A stretch of DNA of 64,000 nt from Eubacterium multiforme (GCF_030813415.1 NZ_JAUSUF010000001.1:248001-312000), one strand, 5' to 3'. Shown: positions 35,594 to 45,590, counted from the stretch's first letter. Numbers and translations: made by a program. Notes: a model not told the origin generated them from the sequence alone.

Positions 35594-38224
35594 CTATCCA
35601 AATATTTTTTCAAATATTCCTTTTAACCAATTAATAAATCCACCCTTATCCTCTTCTGTAGCAACAGGAGCCTTTTCCTTTTCTGGTGCTTTTATTTCAT
35701 TTGTTTTCATAATAAATTTTACAGAGCCATCCATATCTTTATCTTTTCCTGAAAATGTATTATAATCCTTTGACATCTTAACTAATTCATCTTTAACTTC
35801 AATGACATTATCAATATTTTCTACACCCTCATTTCCTTTGTCATAAATTTTTTCTATTCCTTCTTTATTGAATTTTTCCATTCCTTCATTAAGTTTTTGA
35901 CTTCCATCTGCTAGTTTATTAACTCCATCTTCTAATGATGGTAAGCTATTTAATAACTCTCTAGCTCTATTAACATTATTTTTATCTAATGAAGTTTTAG
36001 TTATTCTTAAAATATCACTACTATCTTTTAAGTCTTGTTGCATACTTAAAAGCTTTTCTCCCATTTTTTTAGCTTCTTTAATATCATAACTACTTCCATT
36101 TCCTAAAACATTTTCTATTTGTTTTATTGTTCCTTGTGATTTATCTAAGTCATTTGAGAATTTATCTATTTTAGATACTAACTTCTTATCATCCTTTAAG
36201 CCTTTAACCATTTTATTTATAGTTTCAATATTTTGTTTATTTTCTTCCACATCTTTTGAAACTGTCATTAGGTTATCTTTAAGTGAGTTTATAGCCTTTA
36301 AATCTTCCTCATTTAAACTTAAGAAACCTTCTGTTGCTGCATTCATAAGCTTTTGATTTTCTTTATTATTTATATCTGAATAGAATTTAGCAAATTTCTT
36401 TGTTTGTCCAGGCTTTGATAGAAAATCACTTGTTTTATCTAAAACTGGTGTTAATCCTTTAACTACTTGTACATCTTTCATTAATCCAGTCATTGTTTTA
36501 CCATATGCGTTCATTTTAGTATAGTCATTTCCTATACCTTCTTTAGATATATCTTTTAATGTCATACTATTTACTAAGACTTTAAGTTTAGCACCATTGC
36601 CTCCATAAACTCCATCTATATACTTACATAACTTAGCCTTTGACATTGCTAAAGCCTTTGAAGGATCTACCCCTTGTTTAGCAGCAGTAGCAACATCACC
36701 TGCAAGTATTCCTTTAAAGATTAAATAACCTTCACCATAACTAGATACATCCTTTGACATAGCTTGCATTTTACTAGGATCAATTCCATTTATCATTGAT
36801 GTTGTTTTCTTAATTTGTCCATTGACACCATTTAAAAAATTATTAGCCTTTTCTTCTGTATTATTTCCTGGTGCATTATTTATTAGTGAATTTAATGGAC
36901 CTTGAACTCCAGCTAATTCCTTTTGAATTCCTATTGTTTCTTTTAATAAATTTTGGCTCTTATTTAAATTACCACTTGTAGCTAATTCACTCATTTTATT
37001 TAACTTTTTAATAGTATTTGGATTTACGTTTTCATAAGCTTTTTTAGCCTTCATAGTATCATTTAAAAGTTTATTAAAACCATCATCTCTTGAAAGTCCT
37101 TTAAATGTATTAACTGCTGCCTCTATTTGTCCCTTATGAACTAGGATTGCTTGTCCATCAGAAGCTAAAGTATTAAGATTATTTATATTATTTTCAGTTA
37201 ATAATCCTAAAGCTTGTTTACCTTTATCAGTGTTAATATTTTTTGCAAAATAAGCATCATCAATTAATTTATTAGCTTTATTTATCTTTTCATCAGATTG
37301 TAATATACCCATAGCTTCTTTTAAAGTATTATCATTTAATTTGCCTTTACCTTCATCTAACTTTTTCTTAGCTGTCATAATACCATCACTTAAAGCTCCA
37401 GTACCCTCTAATAATTTATCTGATGCATCCTTTAATTTATTTAAAGAATCCTTTAACTCATCTATTGAATCTGCCTTTTCTATCTTATCTAAGTTAGGTA
37501 ATTCTGTAGTTGCAGTTATCATTATTGGTCCAAGTTCAAAATTATCTGTATATCCTTCTATAACAAGTTTATTATCAAGATTTATATCTAAATCTTTATC
37601 ATTTAAATCCAAACTTTCCTTTAGTCCTGGACATGCTGGAAATGCTACAACATTATTATTTCCTTCTGATACCATTGTTCCTTCATTTATAGTTACATCT
37701 TTAAATTTATCTACTGGAAGAGTAACTACTGTAGCTGCTAAAAGTGGAGTATAAAGTTTCCTATCCTTTCCTCCAATCTTAACATTTTTATAACTATTAT
37801 TTTTAAGTTCTATTTCAATTTTTATCTTTCCTGATTTACCTGCTAAATCTTTTTCATCTACCTTCTCATCATTTAAGTAATACTTAATACTTACATCAAG
37901 AGGTAGTGAAGCTTTTGTATCTCCTTTATAATAAAGGTCACTACTATTTATTTTCCATTTAAGAGTATCTCCATCCTTAATTGGAGCTTCCTCTCCCTTT
38001 ATATTTTGTATATTTTCAAGGTTTGATTTATCAGTTACATCTATATTTCCTTTATCTGAATGTAGCCAGTCAGTTACTGTTGTCTTTTCAACTTGACCAC
38101 TAGCTTTTAAATTTACATAAACACTTTCATCCTTTTTTACTTCTGATGCACTTGCAACTGTAGTTGCACACATACTTCCTATTATAACTAATGCTATTAC
38201 TTTTTTAGACATTGATTTATACAT
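35594..38224 (-). CDS. Secreted coiled-coil protein paired with an MMPL exporter
   Basis: An 876-residue exported protein of unknown function. A signal peptide ends near residue 26 (CATTVASASE). About 230 residues of beta-rich sequence follow (IKIEIELKNNSYKNV), then a very long helical region, about 250-820, rich in K, L, N and D with heptad-like spacing (DELKDSLNKLKDASDKLLEGTGALSDG). The end is short and hydrophobic (GGFINWLKGIFEKIFG). YhgE/Pip-type proteins share the LxxG-rich coiled coil, but here a full membrane domain is missing; the membrane part would be supplied by the transporter gene 17 bases upstream. I infer a periplasm-like adaptor or a substrate-handling stalk for that exporter. 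Confidence 0.8.
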   Translation of the reverse strand: MYKSMSKKVIALVIIGSMCATTVASASEVKKDESVYVNLKASGQVEKTTVTDWLHSDKGNIDVTDKSNLENIQNIKGEEAPIKDGDTLKWKINSSDLYYKGDTKASLPLDVSIKYYLNDEKVDEKDLAGKSGKIKIEIELKNNSYKNVKIGGKDRKLYTPLLAATVVTLPVDKFKDVTINEGTMVSEGNNNVVAFPACPGLKESLDLNDKDLDINLDNKLVIEGYTDNFELGPIMITATTELPNLDKIEKADSIDELKDSLNKLKDASDKLLEGTGALSDGIMTAKKKLDEGKGKLNDNTLKEAMGILQSDEKINKANKLIDDAYFAKNINTDKGKQALGLLTENNINNLNTLASDGQAILVHKGQIEAAVNTFKGLSRDDGFNKLLNDTMKAKKAYENVNPNTIKKLNKMSELATSGNLNKSQNLLKETIGIQKELAGVQGPLNSLINNAPGNNTEEKANNFLNGVNGQIKKTTSMINGIDPSKMQAMSKDVSSYGEGYLIFKGILAGDVATAAKQGVDPSKALAMSKAKLCKYIDGVYGGNGAKLKVLVNSMTLKDISKEGIGNDYTKMNAYGKTMTGLMKDVQVVKGLTPVLDKTSDFLSKPGQTKKFAKFYSDINNKENQKLMNAATEGFLSLNEEDLKAINSLKDNLMTVSKDVEENKQNIETINKMVKGLKDDKKLVSKIDKFSNDLDKSQGTIKQIENVLGNGSSYDIKEAKKMGEKLLSMQQDLKDSSDILRITKTSLDKNNVNRARELLNSLPSLEDGVNKLADGSQKLNEGMEKFNKEGIEKIYDKGNEGVENIDNVIEVKDELVKMSKDYNTFSGKDKDMDGSVKFIMKTNEIKAPEKEKAPVATEEDKGGFINWLKGIFEKIFG

Positions 38225-38241
38225 ATACTATCACCCTACCT

Positions 38242-40332
38242 TTATACTGTTTCTTCTTTTAAATTTTCAGGTTCTGTACGCCATTTAATTGATGTTTTAT
38301 TAATTAAGCCTTCTGAAACTAATAATAATGATGGAAGTATAAATAAAATTACTAACATACTAATTATTGCTCCTCTTGAAATTAAGAAACAAAGGCTTTT
38401 AATTAATGCCATATCAGAAACTATTGCAACAGCACCTGTTGCTCCAAAGAATGTTAATCCAGAAGTTACTATAGATTTTGCTGAACCTTTAACTGCAATT
38501 AATATTGCTTCTTGTTTTTTATAGCCTTTTCTAAGTTCCTCTCTAAATCTAGATGTCATAAGTATTGCATAGTCAACTGTTGCACCAAGTTGTATTGTTC
38601 CTATTACTATACTTGCAACAAATGGTATTGTAGTTCCTGTATAATAAGGTATTCCCATATTTATAAATATTGCAAACTCTATAGCTGCAACTAGTAGAAC
38701 TGGTACAGATATAGACTTAAATACTATTAATATAATTGCAAATATTGCAATTATTGAATATATTGAAACCATCTTAAAGTCTCTATCTGAAGTTGTTATA
38801 AGATCCTTTGTAAGAGGTCCTTCTCCTGCAACTAATGCTTCTTTATCATACTCTTTAGCAATAGTTGTAAGTTCATCAATTTGCTTATTCTCTTCATCTT
38901 TTGCTGCCTTATATTCTGAATTTACTAATATAAGATTATAACCACCTTTTTTAAATGTTTCCCTTACATCCTTTGGAATAAAAGTCTCCGGCATAGCTGG
39001 TCCTATTAACTTATCATAGGAAAGTACTGAAGTTATTCCATCTATCTTTTCTATTTTACTTGTCATTTCCTTCATCTTATATGGTTTAATGTTATCTTTT
39101 ACAAGAACAAAATGTGTTGTCATCATATTAAACTTATCTTTTAGTTTATTAGTTGCAACTATAGATGGCATATCCTTTGGTAATGTTTCATCTAAGTTAT
39201 AATAAACCTTTGTATGTTCTGAACCCCAAATTGCTGGTAATAACATAACTAAAAATATTCCAATAAATACTTTGTAATGTGTAGTTACTACTTTTGAAAG
39301 TTTATTAAATTCAGGAATTATTGTTTTATGTTTAAATCTGTGTATTAACTTATCAAAAGTAAGTATAAGTGCTGGTAATACGGTTACAGAACATATAACT
39401 CCAAGGACAACTCCCTTTGCCATTACAATTCCAATATCTTTTCCAAGTGTTAAATCCATTGCACATAAAGCTAAGAAACCTGCAATTGTTGTTAAAGATG
39501 AACCTGAAATTGATAACATTGTGGTTGATATAGCCTCTGCCATAGCTTCCTTTTTATCATCAAACCTTAAAAGTTCCTCTTCATATCTGTGCATTAGGAA
39601 TATGGAATAGTCCATTGTAACTCCTAATTGCAGTACTGCCGCCAGTGCTTTTGTTATATAGGATATCTCTCCAAATATAATATTAGATCCAAGATTATAT
39701 AATATTCCAATTCCAATAGAAACTAAAAATATTATAGGTACAAAAGTAGATTCCATTGAAATTAATAAAACCCCTAATGAAATAACTACAGCTAATATTA
39801 CATAAAATGGAGTTTCTTTATCAGCTAAATCTTTTGTATCTTTAATAATAGCTGACATTCCACTTAAGAAACATTGCTTGTTCATCATAGTTTTTATTTC
39901 ACCAATTGCATTTAATGTACTTTCTGATGCTGCTGATCCTTTATACTTTATAATTACCATTGTGGCATCTCCACTAAAGACTTTACTTTTAACCTTATCT
40001 GGTAATATCTCCTTTGGAACAGATATGTCTACTGCATCATCAATCCAAAGTGCATTTTGAACCCCTTTAACTTCCTTTATTTTATCTTTAAGGTTTACCA
40101 CATCTTTTTCTGGCATACCTTCAATTATTAGCATTGAAGTTGCGGCATCTGAATATACATCATCTAAAATCTTCTGTCCTTTTGTAGAATCTAAATTTTG
40201 TGGTAAATAACTTAAAATATCATAATTAATCCTTGTGCTTATCATTCCAAATACCGCTGGAACTATTAATATAACTGTTATCAATAATACCAATTTAGTA
40301 TGATTTGCAATCCATTCACCAATTTTCTTCAC
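38242..40332 (-). CDS. MMPL/RND superfamily exporter
   Basis: A 696-residue transporter with two repeated halves: a TM1 (LVLLITVILIVPAVFGM), an extracellular loop, then five TM segments, with the second half beginning around residue 350. Both halves carry the family segment around Q-L-G-x-T-x-D-Y (LQLGVTMDYSIFLMHRYEEE and IQLGATVDYAILMTSRFREE), whose Asp-Tyr is the proton-relay site. The start codon is GTG at 40332 behind GAGGAGGGGA. Gram-positive MMPL proteins export lipids or hydrophobic compounds; the cargo is unknown here. Paired palindromic operators overlap its promoter, and it forms an operon with the coiled-coil protein. Confidence 0.92.
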   Translation of the reverse strand: MKKIGEWIANHTKLVLLITVILIVPAVFGMISTRINYDILSYLPQNLDSTKGQKILDDVYSDAATSMLIIEGMPEKDVVNLKDKIKEVKGVQNALWIDDAVDISVPKEILPDKVKSKVFSGDATMVIIKYKGSAASESTLNAIGEIKTMMNKQCFLSGMSAIIKDTKDLADKETPFYVILAVVISLGVLLISMESTFVPIIFLVSIGIGILYNLGSNIIFGEISYITKALAAVLQLGVTMDYSIFLMHRYEEELLRFDDKKEAMAEAISTTMLSISGSSLTTIAGFLALCAMDLTLGKDIGIVMAKGVVLGVICSVTVLPALILTFDKLIHRFKHKTIIPEFNKLSKVVTTHYKVFIGIFLVMLLPAIWGSEHTKVYYNLDETLPKDMPSIVATNKLKDKFNMMTTHFVLVKDNIKPYKMKEMTSKIEKIDGITSVLSYDKLIGPAMPETFIPKDVRETFKKGGYNLILVNSEYKAAKDEENKQIDELTTIAKEYDKEALVAGEGPLTKDLITTSDRDFKMVSIYSIIAIFAIILIVFKSISVPVLLVAAIEFAIFINMGIPYYTGTTIPFVASIVIGTIQLGATVDYAILMTSRFREELRKGYKKQEAILIAVKGSAKSIVTSGLTFFGATGAVAIVSDMALIKSLCFLISRGAIISMLVILFILPSLLLVSEGLINKTSIKWRTEPENLKEETV

Positions 40333-40350
40333 TGTTCTCCCCTCCTCATA

Positions 40351-40405
40351 TGACTATTGGTCATTTATTATATTTTTATTATATCACTCTATGACCATTA
40401 GTCAA
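40351..40405 (-). promoter_or_regulatory. MMPL operon promoter flanked by two operator palindromes
   Basis: Minus strand TTGACT (40405-40400), 16-bp spacer, TATAAT (40383-40378). TGACCATTAGTCA at 40392-40404 covers the -35. TGACTATTGGTCA at 40351-40363 lies just downstream of the start. They share the pattern TGACYAWTRGTCA, and their centres are 41 bp apart, about four helical turns on the same face. This is the classic layout for a TetR-type repressor; no such gene is adjacent. Confidence 0.75.
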
Positions 40406-40536
40406 TTATATATTCCACTTTTTATAATATTTTGAAAATATCCTATAACTTAACTTTTTAGTTTTTTAATGTGTTTTTATTTATAAGGAACTATTGTATA
40501 ATGTTTTTATACTAAAATAAGGAGTGTTGTTTATAA

Positions 40537-41439
40537 TTGTTTGGATATGTTACTCCATTAAAACCAGAATTAAAAATTAGGGAATTTAATCAATTTAGAA
40601 GTTATTATTGTGGAGTTTGTTTTCATATAAAAAAATATTTTGGAAATATACCTAGAATTACATTAAATTATGATATGACTTTTTTAGCTCTATTATTAGA
40701 TGGATTAAATCCTAATGAACTTGAAGTTAAGATGAAAAAATGTATAGTTCATCCAATAAAAGAAAAACCTATAGTTTTAAATAATGAAGCTCTTTTTTAT
40801 GCAGCTAGTATGAATGTATCTCTTTTTTACTATAAATTATTAGATGATATAGAAGATGATAATAATGTAAAAAGCAAAATAGAAGCTTTCTTTTTATCAC
40901 CCTACAAAAAGAAATTTAAAAATGAAATACTAAATATAAATGATATAATAAAAGAGAATTTAAATCTCTTAACTAAATTTGAAAAAGAAAAGAACTTTTC
41001 ATCAATTGATGAAATATGTGATCCCTTTAGTAAAATAGTTGGAGAAATATTATCAAAATATCCTTATTCAATTAATAAAGATTCTGATGAACTTAGAAAT
41101 AATCTTTATAACTTTGGATATTCCCTTGGAAAATGGATATATCTAATAGATGCATTAGATGATTTAGAAGAGGATATTATAGATAATAAGTTTAATCCTA
41201 TTAATTTCTTATATAATAAGGATAATTTATGTTATAAGGAACTTTTAGAAAATATTAAACAAAGAATAGAATTTAGTATTTTTAATTGTGCATATACTTG
41301 CAAAGAAATATTAGAAATACTTCCAATCACAAGAAATAAAGAAATTTTAGAAAATATAATCAATCTTGGAATGATGGATAAATATATGAAAATAACAAAT
41401 AAATGTGATTGTACAAAAAAGAAAGGTAGGGAAATATAA
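40537..41439 (+). CDS. DUF5685 family protein
   Basis: A 300-residue protein of unknown function. It opens MFGYVTPLKPELKIREFNQFRSYYCGVCFHIKKYFG, read here in two parts: FGYVTPLKPELK, then a CGVCFH pair that may bind metal. The middle is acidic and helical, with DALDDLEEDIIDNKFNPINFL, a pattern reminiscent of Asp-rich helical enzymes but too weak to assign activity. It ends in KCDCTKKKGREI, adding a second cysteine pair. The start codon is TTG at 40537 with AAGGAG 12 nt upstream. The stop is directly followed by the J-domain gene, so the two proteins are probably partners. Confidence 0.75.
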   Translation: MFGYVTPLKPELKIREFNQFRSYYCGVCFHIKKYFGNIPRITLNYDMTFLALLLDGLNPNELEVKMKKCIVHPIKEKPIVLNNEALFYAASMNVSLFYYKLLDDIEDDNNVKSKIEAFFLSPYKKKFKNEILNINDIIKENLNLLTKFEKEKNFSSIDEICDPFSKIVGEILSKYPYSINKDSDELRNNLYNFGYSLGKWIYLIDALDDLEEDIIDNKFNPINFLYNKDNLCYKELLENIKQRIEFSIFNCAYTCKEILEILPITRNKEILENIINLGMMDKYMKITNKCDCTKKKGREI

Positions 41440-42060
41440 ATGAATCCATACGAAATACTTGGAGTAAAAGAAGGAGCTTCCCAAGAAGAAATCAAAAGTG
41501 CATATAGAAAATTAGTAAAAAAATATCATCCAGACCAATATGGTGATAATCCTCTTAAGGAGCTAGCACAGGAAAAACTTGCTGAGATAAATCAAGCTTA
41601 TGATACCCTAACAAAGGGTAATAACTCTTCAAATAATTCATATAATACAAATAATAGCTACAATAATAGTAGTTATAATAATTCAACTTCAGGAGATGCT
41701 TATGCTTTTCAAGAAATAAGAAGACTTATTCAAATGAGAAATATAAATGCTGCTGAGGCTAAATTAAATTCAATATCCAACCAAAATGCTGAGTGGAACT
41801 TTTTAATGGGAATATGTAAAATCCAAAAAGGATGGTATGACTCAGGAGTTCAAAATCTTCAAACAGCAGTAAATATGGATCCTAATAATTTTGAGTACAG
41901 ACAAGCACTTAATCAAGTAAATCAAAGAACTGTAAATTATGGAAATCCATATAGAACAGCTGGAACAAATGGTATGGATACTTGTAATTGTTGCTTAAAC
42001 TTATGGTGCTTAGATTCTCTTTGCGAATGCTTTGGAGGAGATTTAATAGGCTGTTGTTAG
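41440..42060 (+). CDS. J-domain protein with cysteine-rich tail
   Basis: A 206-residue DnaJ-type cochaperone. The J domain (residues 1-65) has the HPD motif at H30-P31-D32, so it should stimulate an Hsp70. An Asn/Ser-rich linker (about 66-90) follows, then TPR-like helices ([20 protein letters not shown]), and a tail with eight cysteines in the last 25 residues ([13 protein letters not shown]... IGCC) that may bind metal or be membrane-anchored. DnaJ itself has a different zinc domain, so this is a specialised J protein. Start immediately follows the DUF5685 stop with GGTAGGGA before ATG. Confidence 0.88.
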   Translation: MNPYEILGVKEGASQEEIKSAYRKLVKKYHPDQYGDNPLKELAQEKLAEINQAYDTLTKGNNSSNNSYNTNNSYNNSSYNNSTSGDAYAFQEIRRLIQMRNINAAEAKLNSISNQNAEWNFLMGICKIQKGWYDSGVQNLQTAVNMDPNNFEYRQALNQVNQRTVNYGNPYRTAGTNGMDTCNCCLNLWCLDSLCECFGGDLIGCC

Positions 42061-42086
42061 TAAAACTTTAGGAGGTACTAATTTAT

Positions 42087-42587
42087 ATGAAGGATTTAAA
42101 GGCTAAAGATTTAAGTGTTGGTGGAATACTTATTGCACTAACTGTTATAACCTTATATATAAACTTAATAATACCAATAAATACATTTGCAATACTTACT
42201 ATTTCAGCCTGTTATGTACCTATTGCAATAATGAGAAGTAACATAAAAACTGGTATTTTTGTTTATGTAGCTTCCTCTATTATAGGTTTTTTCTTTATTC
42301 CATTAAAAATAATGATTCCTTTTATACTTTACTTTGGAATATATGGTCTTATTAAATACTATATAGAAAAGCTTAATAAGTTGCCCTTAGAAATAATATT
42401 AAAATTAGTATTTTCAAATATTATGTTATTTATAGGTTATTATGTTTTTACATCTTTTGTAGGAAATATTAACTTTAAATTTCCTTTATGGGCACTTTTA
42501 ATTGCAGCACAATTTGCTTTTATTATTTTTGATTATGCATTAACATTAATAATAACTTTCTATATATCAAAATTTCATAAAAAATAA
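42087..42587 (+). CDS. Multipass membrane protein, ECF S-component-like
   Basis: A 166-residue integral membrane protein with about five to six hydrophobic segments (ILIALTVITLYINLIIPI; LTISACYVPIAIM; GIFVYVASSIIGFFFIPL; FILYFGIYGLIKY; ILKLVFSNIMLFIGYYVF; LWALLIAAQFAFIIFDYALTL, given in pieces). Size and topology resemble S-components of ECF vitamin transporters, but no substrate-specific motif is seen. It follows the J-domain gene after 26 bp, with ribosome binding site AGGAGG, as third gene of that operon. Function unknown. Confidence 0.7.
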   Translation: MKDLKAKDLSVGGILIALTVITLYINLIIPINTFAILTISACYVPIAIMRSNIKTGIFVYVASSIIGFFFIPLKIMIPFILYFGIYGLIKYYIEKLNKLPLEIILKLVFSNIMLFIGYYVFTSFVGNINFKFPLWALLIAAQFAFIIFDYALTLIITFYISKFHKK

Positions 42588-42613
42588 AAAGGTGGTAATT
42601 TTTTACCACCTTT
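42588..42613. terminator. Bidirectional terminator
   Basis: AAAGGTGGTAA paired with TTACCACCTTT, 4-nt loop, A and T tracts on both sides, between convergent genes. Confidence 0.9.
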
Positions 42614-42615
42614 AA

Positions 42616-43449
42616 TTATTTTTCAATTAATTTATACAATTGCTTTTCTAATAGTACTCCTTCTTTTGTACTATAATCATATTTCATACTATACTCTATA
42701 CAACCTTTTACAAAATCTGATCCTTTCTTAACACTATCCTCTATTGAATTTCCATTAAGAATTTCTGCTGACATAACTGCTGTAAAAATATCTCCTGTAC
42801 CAGGATAAGATTTCTCTAATTTCTTATGTTTAATAATATTAAATCCATTCTCATCAAAAACTGCTATTCCAATTAAGTTATCCTTACAAGGAACAGATGT
42901 AATTACTATATTCTTAGCTCCAAGTTTTCTTAAATCATAGGCTATATCCTTTATATCATCATAACTAAAACTATTATTATATTGCCCTTCTCTACCAGTT
43001 AAATATAATGCTTCAGTAAAGTTTGGAGTAATAACATAACTAAACTTTAAAAGTTCTCTTATCTTTTTTACATATTCAAAAGTAAAACCATTATATAAAT
43101 TTCCGTTATCTCCAAATATAGTATCTAATATAACTAATCCATTTTTTCTTTCCTTTAAAAAGTTAATAACTTCTTCTATCTTCTTAACTTCTCCTAAGTA
43201 TCCAATAAAAAACAAATCAAAATTGATTTCATTAGAAAATAGACTATTAATACCTCTTTCAATAAAATCCTTGCTATCTAATTTGGCTATATTACTAAAT
43301 CCCCCTGTATGAGTTGATAATATAACAGAAGGTATAGGACATACTTCTATTCCCTTTATACTCATTATAGGAATAATATTGGTAAGGGATGCTTTTCCAA
43401 CGCTACATAAACTGTGTATTACTAAAGCTCTTTTTATAGGTTTCTTCAA
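42616..43449 (-). CDS. Pyridoxamine/pyridoxal kinase
   Basis: Phosphorylates B6 vitamers in salvage. The 277-residue ribokinase-fold protein opens KRALVIHSLCSVGKASLTN (the PdxK/PdxY N-terminal strand with its switch) and has VILSTHTGGFSN near residue 45, TPNFTEALYLTG near 150, and the catalytic PGTGDIFTAVM near 230 with the base Asp. It lies 16 bases after an ECF S-component gene, so the pair imports and traps pyridoxine. The HMP-kinase family is an alternative, but the N terminus favours B6. Confidence 0.88.
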   Translation of the reverse strand: MKKPIKRALVIHSLCSVGKASLTNIIPIMSIKGIEVCPIPSVILSTHTGGFSNIAKLDSKDFIERGINSLFSNEINFDLFFIGYLGEVKKIEEVINFLKERKNGLVILDTIFGDNGNLYNGFTFEYVKKIRELLKFSYVITPNFTEALYLTGREGQYNNSFSYDDIKDIAYDLRKLGAKNIVITSVPCKDNLIGIAVFDENGFNIIKHKKLEKSYPGTGDIFTAVMSAEILNGNSIEDSVKKGSDFVKGCIEYSMKYDYSTKEGVLLEKQLYKLIEK

Positions 43450-43465
43450 AATTTTTCTTCCCTTC

Positions 43466-43993
43466 TTAGTTTAATTTTTCTACAAAACCTTTAGTTGCTG
43501 ACTTTAAAGCCATTGATAATGGAATTGCTATAAAAACTCCTATTGCTGTTGTTGTTATTGAAGTTAAAAGTGAAGTTACTGCACCTTGCCAGCCCTTAAA
43601 TATTGCCCAATTTACAATAAAATATCCAAGTAAAGATACTATTCCACCTAATATAAATCCAATTATATTTTGTATTGTACTTCTTCCTTCTTTTCCATTC
43701 ATAAATGCAACTTTTCCTGCCACATACCCTGTTGCTCCTTTAATTATAAAAGTTGGTATAACCCATAATGCAAAAGCTGGAGTTAAGGCATCCATAAGTG
43801 CACTTCCTATTGCTGCTGGAAGAGCCGCCTTCTCTCCAATTAATACTGCAACTATAAATATAACAGTTGTTCCTAAATGAATCATAGAAACTCCTCCACC
43901 TATTGGAATTTCTATATGAATATAAGTCCCTAAAAAAATTAATGCGGCAAACATAGCCATCATTACAAGTTTGTTCGTTCCCATCTTTTTCAT
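43466..43993 (-). CDS. ECF transporter S-component, probably for vitamin B6
   Basis: A membrane S-component of an ECF transporter, 175 residues, with about six TM segments and the charged GEKAALPAAIGSALMDALTP. The upstream open frame starts at a TTG without a good ribosome binding site. The ATG at 43993 has GGAGGAGATAAAA directly before it, so I start there. It is followed by the pyridoxamine kinase gene, which suggests that the substrate is pyridoxine or a relative (PdxU-like); HMP is the other option. The energising EcfA/EcfT modules are not in the window. Confidence 0.82.
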   Translation of the reverse strand: MKKMGTNKLVMMAMFAALIFLGTYIHIEIPIGGGVSMIHLGTTVIFIVAVLIGEKAALPAAIGSALMDALTPAFALWVIPTFIIKGATGYVAGKVAFMNGKEGRSTIQNIIGFILGGIVSLLGYFIVNWAIFKGWQGAVTSLLTSITTTAIGVFIAIPLSMALKSATKGFVEKLN

Positions 43994-44165
43994 TTTTATC
44001 TCCTCCAAATTATCAATTACTATTTCTTACTTTATATTATTCTTGCCCTATTCCATTGTCAAATGTACCCATACACTTTTTACATTTAAAAGAAAAGCTT
44101 ACTTTAAAAGCTTAAATTTTTACTCTTTTCCAAAAACTTAATTTTTTATTCTTTTACATAAAAAA

Positions 44166-44197
44166 AGAGCTATCTTCTAATTTTAGAAAATAGCTCT
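44166..44197 (-). terminator. Terminator of the peptide transporter gene
   Basis: AGAGCTAT paired with ATAGCTCT plus TTCT/AGAA, with seven U on the minus strand downstream. Confidence 0.85.
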
Positions 44198-44210
44198 ATT
44201 AATATATATC

Positions 44211-45590
44211 TTATTCCATTAATTTTGCAATTTTTTTGCTAAGTAATAATAATACTAATCCAAGAGTTATACAAACAGCTGATATTCCTCCGAATATTTC
44301 TAAAGGTCCAAAAGTTTCTAATCTTGATGCTATAAGACCAGCTGAAAGATTAGCTATACCTGATGCAGCCATCCATATTCCCATTAATAATGATGCATAT
44401 TTAATAGGAGCAAGTTTTGATACCATTGATAAACCTATTGGTGATAAACATAATTCTCCAACTGTATTACAGAAATATGTTAATACAATCCACCACATAC
44501 TTGCCTTTGCTACTGGGTTTTCAGCTCCTCCAATTGAAAGAACAGCTCCAACCATAAATAAGAATCCTATTCCTAATATGATCATACCCATTGCCATCTT
44601 AACTGGTACTGGTAAATCTCCCTTATCTCTATTAGCTAATCTAATCCATAATTTAGCTAATATTGGTGAAAGAATTAAAACAAATACTGGATTACATGAT
44701 TGGAACCATGCAACTGGTATTGTCATTCCAAATAGTTCTCTATTAGTTAACTTTTGAGTAAATATTGTTAATGAGCTACCTGCTTGTTCAAAACCTGTCC
44801 AGAAGAAAATAACAAATGCTGCAAGAACTAATATAGCTCCAATTCTTCTCTTTTCTTGTTTAGTTAAAGGTTTATTAGCATTAGCTTCTTTACATTCATT
44901 TGTCTTATTAACTTCTTTATTAAGTCCTCCAACATGAGCTAAATACTTAGGTGCAAATGTAACAAATATAATTGCTCCAAGTACCATTCCTATAGCTGCT
45001 GCTAAGAATCCATATTTAAATCCGTAATGTATAATTGCACCATTTGCAGTTTTTGCAAAAATATCTTCTGCTAATAATCCGCATATTAAAGGTGCTATTA
45101 ATGATCCTAAGTTAATTCCCATATAAAATATTGTAAAGGCTGAATCTTTACGCTTATCTTCTTTATCGTAAAGCTGACCTACTACTGTTGATATGTTAGG
45201 TTTAAAGAATCCGTTACCTGCAATTAATAGTGCTAATCCTATGTAAAGACCAATTCTACTTCCATCTACGAATAAAGCAAAATTTCCAATTGCCATAATA
45301 ATTGCTCCAATTATTATAGCCTTTTTTTGTCCCAAGAAATTATCTGCAAGCCATCCTCCAATTATAGGAGTAAAATATGTAAAGCCTGTATAAACTGCAT
45401 ATATAAAGGCACCTGAACTTACACTGTATCCTAAACCACCTTGTACAAAGCTTACTGTTAAGTAAAGCATTAAAAGTGATCTTAAACCATAATAACTGAA
45501 TCTCTCCCACATTTCTGTTAAGAACAATAGATAAAGACCTGGTGGGTGTTTTAACCTACTCTTTTTAACAGATACGTCTAATGTTGTCAT
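44211..45590 (-). CDS. dtpT: POT/PTR family proton-coupled di/tripeptide transporter
   Basis: Imports di- and tripeptides with protons. The 459-residue protein has the POT signature ExxERFSYYG in LTEMWERFSYYGLRSLL, and FTIFYMGINLGSLIAPLICG, the PTR2 motif. About 12 TM helices are visible. The frame is open to codon -15, but the ATG at 45590 follows AAAAGGGGAATTTTT, whereas the upstream starts lack a ribosome binding site, so I start there. A promoter is visible at 45682-45710. Single gene with its own terminator. Confidence 0.94.
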   Translation of the reverse strand: MTTLDVSVKKSRLKHPPGLYLLFLTEMWERFSYYGLRSLLMLYLTVSFVQGGLGYSVSSGAFIYAVYTGFTYFTPIIGGWLADNFLGQKKAIIIGAIIMAIGNFALFVDGSRIGLYIGLALLIAGNGFFKPNISTVVGQLYDKEDKRKDSAFTIFYMGINLGSLIAPLICGLLAEDIFAKTANGAIIHYGFKYGFLAAAIGMVLGAIIFVTFAPKYLAHVGGLNKEVNKTNECKEANANKPLTKQEKRRIGAILVLAAFVIFFWTGFEQAGSSLTIFTQKLTNRELFGMTIPVAWFQSCNPVFVLILSPILAKLWIRLANRDKGDLPVPVKMAMGMIILGIGFLFMVGAVLSIGGAENPVAKASMWWIVLTYFCNTVGELCLSPIGLSMVSKLAPIKYASLLMGIWMAASGIANLSAGLIASRLETFGPLEIFGGISAVCITLGLVLLLLSKKIAKLME

